Numbered from the stretch's first letter, positions 21,417 through 33,469 are shown. The stretch is DNA of 64,000 nucleotides from Riptortus pedestris (GCA_019009955.1 CM032228.1:8605001-8669000); one strand, 5' to 3'. Notes: generated from the sequence alone by a model not told the origin. Translations and numbers: made by a program.

Positions 21417-21755
21417 AGCTCAGATACCCGGCTTCGGCCGAGATTTCATTTGAGGCTGAATGGTGATGGAATTTTTTTGGCAAGACTTTACTTTGCACAA
21501 TATTTAGGGTTAATACCCGTCGTTTCTGTGGATTTGTTAATAATAAAATTAATTTTTTATGTAAGACTTCACTGTCCGAGATTATTTTCCATATTGTTCG
21601 GCTGTTCGGGATTTCGCACCCGTTTTCCTGTGCATTATGCATAGATTTAAATTATTAAGGACAACCTATAATAATATATTATAATTTGAATTAATTTTTC
21701 CAGGTAAGGTACCTGGTAGTTCAAATTGGAAAGAATTGTTGAGCATATCAATATT
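21417..21755 (-). mobile_element. Helitron family 1, 3' fragment in a HINE-A AT tract
   Basis: Minus-strand end with a CCGAAGCCGGGTATCTGAG hairpin region; the final CTAG has lost its G. It is colinear with the 3' third of 51016-52674 (GTGCATTATGCATAGATTT, CAAGACTTTACTT). The 5' two-thirds are missing. Confidence 0.75.
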
Positions 21756-21789
21756 TCTACGCAAATTACTTGCTTCATACATTGTTCCC

Positions 21790-21855
21790 AAAAATATGTA
21801 TAAAACTCCCTAACCACCCCTAACCACCCACCCCTAACCACCCCTAACCACCCCT
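21790..21855. repeat. CCCCTAACCA minisatellite
   Basis: Six or so imperfect 10-bp units of CCCCTAACCA. Superficially telomere-like, but the unit is 10 bp and the array is short and internal. Confidence 0.85.
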
Positions 21856-22339
21856 TCAATTTAATCGTTTTATGTAAAAAGGAAGATCAAGTTCGTTAAT
21901 GGCTGAAATCGGACCAGTGGGAGGGGGGGTAGAGGGGAGATTTTTGAAAATTCACAAGATTTCTCTTCCGTTAATTATTATTATCACGGGGGTCGGATCG
22001 AAAAATTGTATAGTATCAAACAATCTTATTGCAAATTAAACTTACTATAAAATATTATTCTATACATTTTTTCTGTATCTTGAATATTAACCGAGATATT
22101 TGCATTTGTATTCTGTGTCTAATATTAATTCGTCGGCAGGAGTCGGCTATGATAAAAAATTTCGGGAATTCCACCGAGAGCTCTGCGGTCCGTTTCCATA
22201 ACTATTCGTCCCTCTTGAATAGGTTTTAGGAGATACCTTACTACTTACAGGTGTTATTGGGCAGATTTATCTATTGGAAAACGTCACGTGGGAAATCTGC
22301 TTAGTTTATGCAGCCCCTGCGTGACGGACTTGTGTATGT

Positions 22340-22590
22340 ATATATATATATATATATAAATTGTTTTATATATATATATAACGGACAAAGTTATTTGTCT
22401 GTTACCGCTCAAGCGGTCGCTATTTTTTGTAAAAACTTTATCTTTACCAAACTTGATATATGTTTTTCGTTATCACTTTGGTAATATTGACGGACATTTG
22501 AAGAAACCTTTAAGAACCGCTTCATGAGCTCAATTTGTGGCGATGTTCAATTTGTACAATTTTCCTTCAAGGAAATCGCATAAATTTCAA
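22340..22590. repeat. two opposed HINE-A fragments
   Basis: 22340-22460 is a reverse piece around TTTGTCTGTTACCGCTC. 22485-22590 is a forward right-part piece (GACGGACATTTGAAGAAA, CATGAG). The junction may be an inversion or two partial copies. Confidence 0.55.
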
Positions 22591-22999
22591 CATACCGGTT
22601 TTCCCTTTTGAATCACTATGATTATAATGTTTCCTACTCCATAACGCTTCTATAGCTTAAATTGATAATGTTGACAATTGGTAAAGGTAGCTCCACTGAG
22701 CAGCTTGTCACCACTGGTTGATTTACTTTGCCGTGTGTTCGCAAGAGTGATTCGAGGCATACAACACAGTATTTAGTCCCTTCATGCATATATTAGCGTA
22801 TCATATACTCTACACATCCTTCAAGTCCGTTACATCTGTTCCACATCCATATATCCTACTAAACCAATGCTCAGCCAACTGATAATAATTTACCATCCTA
22901 TTCAGAGAGACCCAACACCAAATTTCATTCCTGAATGTCTGAAATGTTATACTATAGCTCTTGTCGAACTTCGTGGGTGATTGTGAAGTATTGGATTTG
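22591..22999. other. unassigned stretch
   Basis: No recognised gene or repeat; base composition less extreme than its neighbours. Confidence 0.4.
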
Positions 23000-23630
23000 C
23001 TGAAGGGAAATCAGCTATTGAGGTTGTACTCATGACGCGATTTTTGAAATTTTTCTTCAATTGTCCATCGATCCTACCTAGATGACGAAAATGAGGTCCG
23101 TCTATCTATCTATCTATCGATCTATCTATCTATCTATATATATATTTATCTATTACCACTCTTTTTTCTCGGGCGCAATTATTGTTTACTCGTCGCCAAA
23201 CTTGACATTTAGTCGTTTTATGTAAAAAAAAAGTCCAAGTTCGCTAACGGCTAAAATCGGACCAGGAGGAGGGGGGGGGTAGAGGGAAGGATTTTCGAAA
23301 ATTCGAAATATCTTTGTTACTATACGTCTGATCGAAAAATTGTATAGAACCAATCATATTCCAAATTAAATGGTCTATAAATGTTGTTAAGTACATGTTT
23401 TCATTATCTTTAATATTAACCGAGATATTTGCGTTTTTTTAGTTTTCAGCCATCAGTAAACCCCCACTCCTGCTTAAGTCATATCAACAATATGCTGTTA
23501 TATTATGAAGTACTTTATTTGAAGCCTAAATAACAAATATTGTTCTCATTGAACTTTTACGTCATGAGATACATGCAAATACGAGGCAAGTGGAAAATCT
23601 GCTTAGTTAATGCAGCCCCTGCGTGACGGA
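23000..23630 (-). mobile_element. HINE-A copy, (CTAT)n variant
   Basis: The 3' end is cut to AAGGGAAATCAGC. The microsatellite is (CTAT)n at 23101-23140 instead of (AT)n. Body, left-end subtype 2, terminal GTGACGGA. Confidence 0.8.
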
Positions 23631-23635
23631 CTTTT

Positions 23636-23990
23636 TGTTTAATCGTTACTAAACTGAACATTTTAAAGTCGTATGCAAAATAAAGTTCAACTTCGTTAAT
23701 GGCTGAAATCGAATAATTGGGAGGGGGCAGGTTTAGAGAGGGAATTTCGAAAATTCGAAATATTTCCGTTATTACACGTTGGCTCGAACAAATATACAGA
23801 ATCTTATTGCACATTAAAATACCTGTAAATGTTGTTATATACATATTTTCTCTATAAAGAAAATTAACCGATTTATTTGGATTTTTTAGTTTACTTACTT
23901 AATTAAACCCCCTCCCACTCATACCATATTAACAATAAGCTATTATATTATGAACCTCTTTGTTCTTCTAAAATGCTTATTTAATCACAC
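23636..23990 (-). repeat. HINE-A body fragment
   Basis: A second reverse body begins directly after the previous copy (TTTAATCGTTACTAAACTGA) and fades before a left end is reached. Confidence 0.65.
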
Positions 23991-24039
23991 CTTTTAGTTT
24001 TTGTAATTAGTTTTGGATTCTATCTTTTGTTTGTTCCTT

Positions 24040-24625
24040 TATTGTGTTCGGTTTTTGCTTATTGCTCGATTTCCGTTTTCTGTTCTCCATTTCTGTTTTT
24101 TTTGGTTTTTGTGTTCCATTTCTGTTCTTGGTTTTCCATTTCTGTTCTTGGTTTTCCATTTCTGTTTTTTTTGGTTTTTGTGTTCCATTTCTATTCTTGG
24201 TTTTCCATTTCTGTTTTTTTTTGGTTTTTGTGTTCCATTTCTGTTCTTGGTTTTCCATTTCTGTTTTTTTTTGGTTTTTGTGTTCCGTTTCTATTCTTGG
24301 TTTTCAATTTCAGTTTTTTTTGGTTTTTGTGTTCCATTTCTGTTCTTGGTTTTCCATTTCTGTTTTTTTTTTTGGTTTTTGTGTTCCGTTTCTGTTCTTG
24401 GTTTTCCATTTCTGTTTTTTTTTGGTTTTTGTGTTCCGTTTCTGTTTTTGTGTTCTATTTCAGTTTTTGTGTTCCATTTTTGTTTTTTATTTCTGTTTTG
24501 TTTAGCATTTCTGTTTTTGGTTTCCATCTCTGTTTTATGTTCCATTTTTGTTGTTCGTGTTCAATTTCTGTTTTGTGTTGCATTTCTGTTTTTCGTATTC
24601 AATTTCTATTATGTTACACTACTTT
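24040..24625. repeat. TTCCATTTCTGTT minisatellite
   Basis: Imperfect tandem units of about 50-60 bp built from TTCCATTTCTGTTCTTGG and GGTTTTTGTGTTCC. The T-rich strand is open in all three frames and the other strand in several, giving Phe/Cys-rich or Lys/Asn-rich pseudo-proteins. None is a credible gene. Confidence 0.9.
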
Positions 24626-24639
24626 GTTTAAATCAATTT

Positions 24640-25195
24640 TGTTTCGTTTTTCAATTTCATACAGTTATTTTTCCCCGAGCAACATCACCACAGTTGCGAA
24701 GCGCCAAATGAATAAATAAATTATTTAATCACTCACTATGTTAAAACTGGGATCACGAATCCTTCGAGTCCCTCTCGGGGGTGACTTAAGACCTTAAAAG
24801 ATCTATATTGCCAACCAAAAAAAAAAAAAACAACAGTTCAAGAACGTACGCCAATGCTTAATCCAAATAAGAAATATGATTTAATTCAATTATTACAATT
24901 AAACAACATACCGAACGCATTAGCAATTAATGGCTGAACCATGTTAATGCATTAGTAGACATTGTATTGCACAGCTAACAGGTTTACAGATACAAATGGC
25001 ATACAACAATGTAAAGTTTTAAATTACAATTCGAAAGACAATACCCTTACAAAGATAACTAAATAAATATTGCTTTATTTTGGTTGGAAATAACATATTT
25101 AAGTCGTAGTAGTAGGGGGTGGGTGTGTAAGATTGATGGCTACAAATCAACCACATGTAAAGGTTTCTTTTAAACAGGTTGGATGTTTTCCACAT
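24640..25195. other. unassigned stretch with faint HINE-A traces
   Basis: No gene. A TAGTAGTAGGGGGTGGG block near 25110 may be a decayed HINE-A left region. Confidence 0.35.
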
Positions 25196-25199
25196 CCTC

Positions 25200-25780
25200 A
25201 AAACTAATTCTGATTCATTATAAATTACAGTACTAGGTATAGTACATAGTTTTCACTAAAAGGAATATGTTGTATTCAGATATGTTTCAGTTATTGTTTT
25301 CGTTTCCGCTGTTGGCAGACCTGTTTGTTTACAATTAAGATGCTTCTCGCCGGGGGGAAAAGATTTCTTATTTCCGTTTGAAATAATAAATTCCGGCTGA
25401 AATCGGACCGGGGAGGGGGGTTAGAGGGGAGTAATTTGAAAATTCGACATAACTCCGTTACTATAAGTCGGATCGAAAACGTATATGGAATGAATATAAT
25501 TGAAAATTAAATTTACTATAAATATTGTTATAAACATTTATTCTCTATCTTGAATATTAAATGTAAATATTTACATTTTTCAGTTTTCAGCCTTCAGTAA
25601 ACCACGACTTCTACTTGTGTTACATAAACAATACTTCGTTATATAACAAACCACATTATTTCAAGCTTAAATACCAAATATTGTTTTCCAAATACCTTTA
25701 TTATAAGACATAGACGCAAATTTGTTTTTGTGGCCTAACCCATCTTAAATTCTTGGACTACTAACATGTGATAATAGTTA
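25200..25780 (-). repeat. HINE-A long-form pieces, left of a MITE
   Basis: 25200-25380 is a left-region piece (GGCAGACCTGTTTGTTTAC). 25388-25780 is a body plus left-region piece that continues after the MITE at 26376. Confidence 0.68.
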
Positions 25781-26375
25781 TTTATTATACAAGTGACGAA
25801 AGTAGATCATTTTACAACTCGAGTGAAACGTTTACCCACACGAGCGAAGCGAGTGTGGTAATTTCACGAGAGTTGTAAATTCTACTTTCGTCACGAGTGT
25901 AATATTAATTTTTTTCTGTAATAGTGTAATACATGATCAGATCTAACCAGAATTTGAACAAAATTAGGATGTCGTTAAGATTATGGTATGTTGTTGGTAG
26001 GTTATAAGCATGTTTGTGAAAGGTTATAAGCATAGTTATAGAACAACTAGTGATGATTGTGAAGTAGTGCAGTTATAAACAAGTGCAGGTTATAAACAAG
26101 GAAGGTAATTATTATTATATTTAAATTTTAAAATATATTGATTATTTCCACCAATAATTCATTCACATTTCAATTTATTTTGTTAAAATAAATTCTTACA
26201 ATGTTAAGAAACATTTAAAAGCATTTAATTTCCAACTTCAAATTATTTTTTAATTTATACTTACTACTAATTAAGAAGGCAATTCAGTTTCTTCACTTTA
26301 TTGCAAAATGTTTCACTTTCTTCACTCATTTCAGTTTAGTAATGTTACCATTATTCAACGATTACAGAAAAAAAA
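25781..26375 (-). mobile_element. MITE-like repeat B, copy 2, inserted in HINE-A
   Basis: Inverted relative to copy 1. The foldback here contains the fuller loop CACACGAGCGAAGCGAGTGTG. Ends at ACGATTACAGAAAAA. It interrupts a HINE-A left region. Confidence 0.72.
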
Positions 26376-26672
26376 TATTCTCATTCAGTATAAATCACAG
26401 TACTAGATATAGTACATAGTTTATATATAAAATGAATATGTTATATTCTCATATGTTTCAGTAATTGGTTTTCTATCCGGTGAGCCGTTGGCAGACCTGT
26501 TTTTTTTTTACATTTGAGACGCTTCCCGCCGGGGGAAGAATTTCTTGTTACCGTTTGTATTTATTCACTTAATATTCACGGTGGTGTTGTCTTAGCAGTA
26601 TCTAGACTTTTCTATTATTAATCTTCACGAGGGAAATCTGCTAAGTTTACTCAGCCCCTGCGTGAAGGACTT
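26376..26672 (-). repeat. HINE-A left end, continuation after MITE
   Basis: GCAGACCTG, CACGGTGGTGTT, GGGAAATCTGCTAAGTTTAC and terminal GTGAAGGA. Confidence 0.7.
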
Positions 26673-26726
26673 TAGTTATTTAAAACATGGTTAGTAAAGC
26701 TTACGAGCGGTACTTTGAATTTTACG

Positions 26727-26836
26727 TAATGGTTTGTCACGAAATAAATTCTTATAACCCAAGTGAGTATCGAACTCACGACTCCAGGTATTTCAAGTGA
26801 GCTTAAAACTAATGCCTTAACTCACATAGATACCCC
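26727..26836 (-). mobile_element. tRNA-derived SINE, partial
   Basis: Retains the B-box-like GAGTATCGAACTCAC (plus strand) and the GTCACGAAATAAATTC body edge. A box degenerate, 3' part missing. Confidence 0.55.
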
Positions 26837-27432
26837 CCTCCCAGCATATCTGATCCCAACTTGGCTTTCCTAAGCTTCACAGTTAAATAAAATCTATTTT
26901 ATAGTTTTCCCTTCGACCATTTAAGTCCATAGCAAATCTGTAATATTGAAAATGATATTGAAATTTGTATAACTAACTTAAATTTCTACTTTGAGAGATT
27001 CCTGTCGTCAAATCCGAAGGATAAACTGTTCTAAAAGCAATATAGTTTTGTATAAAGTCTGCCGTATAATATAAGAGAAATATTTTTGTAGAAGAAGGAC
27101 TATCTTTAAGGAATTTAATATCATATTTCTGGGCCGAGTTAGGAGCTCAAAGAAAATCAAAGTGTCGTTCCCTTCACCTGACACTTCACTTTCCTCTTTC
27201 TTGTTTATATTACCTTATATTAAGAAATTTTTGTCCGGGGCTACTGGTTTTTTTTTCTCACTAGTTTTACATATAATATAATAATAATATATGGAATAAT
27301 TTCACACATTATGCAAATGAGAAGGCGATTATTTATTATGTGTTTGTACTTTATTTCTGTGATCTAATAAGATGCAAAACCTGTTTGTAATATTTTAGTT
27401 TCATGGCTACTGAATCACTCTTGAGTAGAAAA
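26837..27432. other. unassigned stretch
   Basis: No recognised gene or repeat. Confidence 0.4.
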
Positions 27433-27433
27433 G

Positions 27434-28268
27434 TCCGTCACGTGGGGCTGCATAAACTAAGCATATTTCCCTCTAGAAGTTTAATAATAGATTAACCTAC
27501 ATACTGCTACCACAACACCACCGTGAATATTAAGTGAATGAGTACAAACGGTAATAAGAAATACTTTCCCTGTCGGCGGGAAACGTCTCAAATGTAAAAA
27601 AGTCCGTCACGCAGGGGCTGAGTAAACTAAGCAGATTTCTCATGTGAAGTTTTACAATAAAGAAATCCCCATACGGGTAACACAACACCACCGTGATTAA
27701 ATACAAGCGGTAATGTGAAATTCAGTTAATTAAAATAAATTCCCAACTGAAACGGCTTTTAAATTGTAAGAATAATTTATGTTTTAATAACTCAAATTTT
27801 AGTAGTCCAAGAACTAAAGAATGGGGGGGGGGCGGATGAACAGAACGTATTTGCATAAATCTCACAAAGTAACGAAGGTAAAGTAAGGTTAGAAATGACA
27901 GGTAAGGTTAGAAGAAGCTTCCACCTAGGCCGAGAAATGACGGAAATGGCCGACCTAATCGGAACTATACCCGACAGACTTCATAAAAATGCAAATATCT
28001 CGGTTAATATTCAAGATAGAGAATACATGTATATAACAATATTTATATTAAATTTAATTTGCAATAAGATTGGTTCTATACAATTTTTCGATCCGATGCA
28101 TAATAACAGAGATCTTTTGAATTTTTGAAAATCCCCCCTCTAAACCCCCCCCTCCCTCTGGTCTGATTTAAGCCATTAACGAACTTGATATTTCTTTTTA
28201 CATAAAACGGTTAAATATCGAGTTTCGTAACGATCAAACAAAAATTGCGACCGCTAGAGCGTTAACAG

Positions 28269-28322
<54 letters not shown>

Positions 28323-29221
28323 GAACTGACCTAATTTTCGTCATCTCCTGGGTAGGATCGATGGACATTTGAAAATTTTTTCGAAAATCGCGTCATGAGT
28401 ACGACCTCAATAGCTGATTTCCCTTAAGGGAAATCTGCTAAAACAGGTCTACCAACGGCTCACCGGATAGAAAAACAATTACTGAAACATATGAGAATAT
28501 ATCATATTCATTTTATTGAAACCTATGTACTATATCTAGTACTGTAATTTATACTGAATCAGAATATTTTTTATCTCAATCAATCAACTTTTAGTAGTCC
28601 AAGAATTTAAGACGGGGGAGGTCACAAGAACATATTTGCATCTATCTCGTATAATAAAGGTGTCTGGAAAACAATATTTGGTACTTAAGCTTGAAATAAT
28701 ATGGTTTGTGATATAACGAAGTATTGTTTATGTAACATAAGTAGAAGTCGTGGTTTACTGAAAGCTGAAAAATGTAAATATTTCGGTTAATATTCAAGAT
28801 ACAGACAAAATGAGCATACCAATATTTATAGTAAATTTAATTTTCAATTATATTCATTCCATATACCCAACGATTATACTTATAGTAACGGACTTATGTC
28901 GAATCTTCAAATTACTCCCCCTCTAACACCCCTCCCCCAGCCCGGTCTGATTTAAGCCGTTAACGAATTTATTCTTTATTTTGCATAAAACGTCTAAATA
29001 TCGACTTTGATAACGATCAAACAAAAATTGTGACCGCCAGAGCGGTAACATACAAATATATAGAGAGATAGATCTATCTATATTTGTATATATACAGTTT
29101 TGAACGGGCCTAATTTTCGCCATCAACTAGGTAGGATCGATGGACCTTTGAAGAAAAATTTCGAAAATTGCCTTATGAGTACGACCTCAATAGCTGATTT
29201 CTCTTAAGGGAAATCTGCTAA
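27434..29221 (+). mobile_element. HINE-A long form, outer copy of a HINE-in-HINE nest
   Basis: Left end 27434-27600 (GTCCGTCACG, CACCGTGAATATTAAG, GCGGGAAACGTCTCAAATG) resumes at 28442 with CAGGTCTACCAACGGCTCAC and runs through body, a short AT/GATA tract and right part to CTGCTAA at 29221. The two halves join cleanly once the inner copy is removed. Confidence 0.85.
27603..28441 (+). mobile_element. HINE-A copy, inner, complete
   Basis: Complete 839-bp element with both termini and AT tract 28274-28315, inserted in the left region of the outer copy between A residues. The outer empty site can be read from copies at 18170 and 36690. No clear target duplication, as expected for rolling-circle elements. 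Confidence 0.88.
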
Positions 29222-29265
29222 AATAAATCCATTTATTTCTTAGAGAAGTGTAAGTAACTAATATT

Positions 29266-29722
29266 TTAGCAGATTTCCCTTAGGGAAAATAAGCTACTAA
29301 GGTCGTACTCATGACCCGATTTTCCAAACTATTCCTCAATGCCTATCGATTCTACATACGAGATGACGAAAAAATGAGGTTCATTCAAAACTATATATAT
29401 TTGTCAATGACCCCTCTAGCAGTGGCTATTTTCGTCTGATCGTTACCTAACTAGGCATACAAACGTTTTCCTGTTAAAATAATCGGACCAGTGGGAGGGT
29501 TGGATTTCGAAATTTCAAAATGTCTATCTATTACGCATCCGATCGAAAATTTGTATCGAATAAATCTTTTTTCGAATGTAAAATAATATTGAAAATAGAG
29601 GAAACTTGTGTATAAAAAGTTTTAGAGTGCATCAAATTTATAATAATGTTGGTTCTATATAGTTTTCAGATAGGACATATAATAAAGGAGATATTTTTAG
29701 GTTTACGAAATGGAAATCTGCT
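29266..29722. repeat. HINE-A fragments, opposed
   Basis: 29266-29580 is a reverse 3' end plus truncated body. 29590-29722 is a forward piece that joins the body (GGAGATATTTTTAG) to the last bases AAATCTGCTAAAA, i.e. an internal deletion form. Confidence 0.62.
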
Positions 29723-29742
29723 AAAATAAACAGAGAATGCAG

Positions 29743-29748
<6 letters not shown>
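29674..29748 (+). repeat. 75-bp direct repeat, left copy
   Basis: Segment containing GACATATAATAAAGGAGATA, GAAATGGAAATCTGCTAAAA and AACAGAGAATGCAGTTATAT. It recurs nearly identically at 30973-31046. The pair brackets the Helitron at 29792-30562 and adjoining HINE-A. Confidence 0.8.
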
Positions 29749-29791
<43 letters not shown>

Positions 29792-29792
<1 letters not shown>

Positions 29793-30562
29793 TAGCAGGA
29801 CCCGGCAGGGACGTTTGTCCTGCATTTATATATCAAAAGCGATAAGGAAAATTAAATTTAATAATATTATGTTAAAAAAAAATCGACAATTAATAACGCA
29901 AAAAAACTACAATTTGTATTATGTGCACGTTTGCCTAAAAAACAAATAGTAAATAAAATATTGCAAAAACTTGGTAACGCAAAAAGAAAAGGAAAAAAAT
30001 GAGAGAAGGAAAAGAAGGACGTTTTTAGTTCTGTGATAATCTGTTAGAAGGCGCCACTACAACGTCCTTACCAAAACAAACAGTTATAAAGACCAATAAA
30101 CTGAAAATAAATAAAAAACCGCTCAACAATAATAAAACGGCAAAATACATAAATATAAATAAAGAATAGAAAATAATTGCAACATTCCCCCCCCAAATCA
30201 AATTAAAATAAATGTTAGGACAATAAATAACAATGTCTGAAAGTGAAAACCTCTTCGCCTGAAAACATGTTTATTTAACCTCTCGCTGAAAACATGTTTA
30301 TTTAATTGACATACTTAAACTCCTAAGGACATACATCCGATAAACAATATTACCATGTTCATTACATTTCCAATAGCCTCGCCCTTCGCCCTTCGACCGG
30401 AGGACCTGCTCCATCTTGGCCTGGCCGATCTGCGGCGCTAAAACCATCCGGGCGTCCCCACGAACACTCGTATTCTCAACAATTCAATCAAATCGGACCA
30501 TCCCCGTCTAGGAGGAGTTCCAGTGACATACACACGTAACGCTAGAATTATATATATAAAGA
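29792..30562 (-). mobile_element. non-autonomous Helitron, complete (family 2)
   Basis: On the minus strand it begins TCTTTATATATATAATTC at 30562 and ends with the stem GCAGGAC..GGTCCTGC followed by CTAG at 29792, then T. 771 bp. The CTAGCAGGACCCGGCAGGGA end (plus-strand view) resembles a widespread arthropod Helitron-type terminus. Inserted in AT repeats. No coding region. Confidence 0.75.
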
Positions 30563-30565
30563 TAG

Positions 30566-30960
30566 AGGTGTATTAGCCTGTTAACGCTCTAAGCGGTTCG
30601 CAATTTTTCGCTCGATCGTTACCAAAACTCCGTAATTTAAACGTTTTAAAACGTTAGAAGAACGGCTCAATGTTCTTCAACGCGGCCCTAATCGGATTTC
30701 ATATGGGAAGGGGGGGGGGATTAAGAGGGGAGGATTTCGAAAATTCGAAAATTCGACATGTCCACCGTTAGTTTGAGTACTGATCGAAATTTTGTATAGA
30801 ACCAATCTTTTTTTCAAAATTAAAAAGATCTATAAAACGTTTGGTCCATGTACCTTTATTATCCTCTTTGTCTTTAATATTAACCGAGATATCGGCGTTT
30901 TTTAGTTTTAGGCCTACAGTAAACCCCCACTCCCGTTCGAACCTAAAAGATTTAGTACAG
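30566..30960 (-). repeat. HINE-A body, right of Helitron family 2
   Basis: Starts TTAGCCTGTTAACGCTC, continues with a GGTTCGCAATTTTT-like block and the body, then a left-region fragment (CAGTAAACCCCCACTCC). 5' end missing. Confidence 0.7.
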
Positions 30961-30972
30961 CTTATAACAAAG

Positions 30973-31046
30973 ACATATAATAAAGGAGATATTTTTAGTT
31001 TACGAAATGGAAATCTGCTAAAATAAACAGAGAATGCAGTTATATA
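30973..31046 (+). repeat. 75-bp direct repeat, right copy
   Basis: Near-identical to 29674-29748, one base shorter. Confidence 0.8.
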
Positions 31047-31062
31047 GATATATATATATTTG

Positions 31063-31094
<32 letters not shown>

Positions 31095-31096
31095 GA

Positions 31097-31429
31097 TATA
31101 GTTGTGGGATCATTGACTTTTTTCTTGGTGTACATAATATATACTGGAGGAGCCGATGATGTTGTTTATTAACATTATTACTGCTATTTATAATGCCAGC
31201 TGAAAAAATAAGACCCCAATGGGGGGTTGTTACTTTTCATTTTGGGACAGCTTTCCAAAAGCTTGGCAGTGTCCGGGGAATTTTTTATAGACACAGAGTT
31301 GTAATTCGATCCGTAATAAATTTGTGAGAAACAGCTGCTGATACTTTCATTCATAATGTGCAGCCGGTTTAAAATGTAGTAGGACTTGACTGAGTTTTAT
31401 AATTTTAAACAGGAGCATGCGCAAACTAG

Positions 31430-31486
<57 letters not shown>

Positions 31487-31510
31487 TGTGAAGAGAGAGA
31501 GAGTAGAGAG

Positions 31511-31571
<61 letters not shown>

Positions 31572-31585
31572 GAGAGAGGAGAGAT

Positions 31586-31666
<81 letters not shown>

Positions 31667-31668
31667 GA

Positions 31669-31764
<96 letters not shown>

Positions 31765-32286
31765 GAGAGAGAGCGAGAGAGAGAGAGAGAGAGAGAGAGA
31801 CGCAAATTGGGATACATCGAAATGATAACACACGGAGAACAAGCTAAAAAGCTTTTTAATGCAACAACTTTGAGCGTAGATTAAAGCTGTGGATATACAG
31901 AGTGTAGTAGTAATGTTAATAGAGAACCAGGGTGGTATTTAGGGATGCCGAGGCTAAACAAGGAACTGGACACGAGTAGTGGGTAATGGGCTAGTGTTTA
32001 CACAGAAATAAACGATGTGTTTGTCGAATGAGAGGGCTCCTAGTTATAGCCAATAAAGGGAGGCAGCCTATAAAGCAGCTGGAGCAGCCTATAAAGTAGC
32101 CTATAAATTCGGCTCATAGGTCTACACTATGAATAGACTTTATTAGTACAGTCTCTAATTGACCTGTCTCGATGTAGAGCTACAAGTGTATCTCGTAGCT
32201 ACCTCGTGTTCATTACTCAGCTACTGGTTGATAGCTGTGATGTCATTCGTCTAACTGTTGGATGTTGACATCTCATAACAACACCC
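31097..32286 (+). mobile_element. possible LTR with GA tract (weak)
   Basis: GTTGTGGGATC near 31097 and CATAACAACA near 32286 are imperfect inverted ends. Inside are a GA tract (31431-31799) and CTATAAAG/CTATAAATT boxes near 32070-32110. This resembles the composition of LTR B but does not share its sequence. No internal coding. Could equally be unrelated sequence. Confidence 0.3.
31431..31799. repeat. (GA)n microsatellite
   Basis: About 370 bp of GA with GGA/AGAA interruptions. Four overlapping open frames over it are artefacts. Confidence 0.97.
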
Positions 32287-33257
32287 ATCAATTTTCATCT
32301 CCCCTGCTATCTCATGAGAAGGTCCCAATATCAGCTAGAAGGGAACATTTAAACTTCCATACTAACGACTGTACCAGAGTAATTTGTACATAAAAGAAAA
32401 TAATAAACTTTATTCTTAAAAATTCATTTACATATTTTGATCTGCCGTAAATTTAACCATTTGTTAAGTTCTTTTTGAAGTAAAATATTTGGAAGAGCCA
32501 CCTTATTCTATGTAATATGTTATCTTATATTTATAAGATAACATATCTACAGTCATAGTAAAAAAAAAAAAAAAACACCTCCAACTTTTCTCAAATAGGG
32601 CAGAAAGCAAGTTCTTTTAATATGTAGTTAAATATTATACTGTGCAGTTAACTATTTATAGCAAACTAGCTTTGTTATCTGAAGGGACGGGTTGAAATAG
32701 AAGAGTTCCCCTTGAAAAATAAGATGATTTTTTCAAAATCAACCCTTCAGATTAATCAATAACACAAATGCCCTGAAACATGAACAGAGCTGTCTCATTC
32801 GTATTACCCGAGTGTACATAAAGGTAGTTCAGTCCTAGTCATGAGATGTTGTTTGTGTTATACCTGAATGGCTATGTCTGAAACGAGCAAGGACTATTTC
32901 TTCTCTTCTAGTATCCCGATTACTCGACAGCCATTCGCGAATAGTGCCTTCTATTTCTCATAGTTTGGTGTCTGTCTGAAGCCTTTCATTCCTAGTTCTC
33001 ATGTTAATGATAACTTATATTTTTACAAACATTATTGTAATCGTATGATGTAATATTATCAGTGTGTAATAAGTCAAGTTCAGTAAGCTAATGCTTGTCA
33101 TCCAAAACATTTTCATTGATATTTAATGCCCTGGAATCCAATTTTCCGTATTTTACTTTGTTCATTTCACTTTTATAAGTTAGGCTGGGATGTGGTCTTG
33201 AAATTAAATAAATGGATTTAATTTAGTAATGATGTGAAACAATTAACAATATATATG
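32287..33257. other. unassigned stretch with a 15-bp hairpin
   Basis: No gene. 32515-32546 is a perfect inverted repeat, ATATGTTATCTTATA and its complement, with a 2-bp loop. Confidence 0.45.
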
Positions 33258-33433
33258 TACTATCGAAGTCATACTCGGAACACGATTTGCAAAACATTTC
33301 TTCAAATGTCCATAGATCCTGACGAAAATGAGGTCCCAAATTTCATATATTGATTTATATATTTGTCTGTTAACACTCTGGCGGCCGTGGTTTTTGTTTG
33401 ATCGTTACCAAACTGGATGCTTTTAAATGTTTT

Positions 33434-33469
<36 letters not shown>

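Larger units (their letters stand above)
21208..22328 (-). mobile_element. HINE-A copy with nested Helitron fragment
   Basis: The 3' end and right part (21208-21335) and AT tract (21336-21416) are followed by a Helitron 3' fragment (21417-21755) and a short minisatellite. Body and left end follow, to GTGACGGA at 22328. The body includes GACCAGTGGGAGG. Confidence 0.8.

Noticed and set aside
21790..21855. Interstitial telomere repeat
   Set aside because: CCCCTAACCA is a 10-bp unit, not CCTAA or CCCTAA tandem, and the array is only about 65 bp.
24007..24719. Six long frames (up to 232 codons) rich in Phe/Cys or Lys/Asn
   Set aside because: Low-complexity minisatellite open in most frames at once; no start context, domain or splice signal.
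27895..28128. Short open frames within HINE-A bodies (for example 77 codons here, and others at 6915, 19948, 36862)
   Set aside because: Frames are not shared between HINE-A copies and carry stops in most of them; HINE elements are non-coding.
31347..31847. Overlapping 138-156-codon frames of Leu-Ser or Arg-Glu repeats
   Set aside because: All read the same (GA)n tract on either strand.
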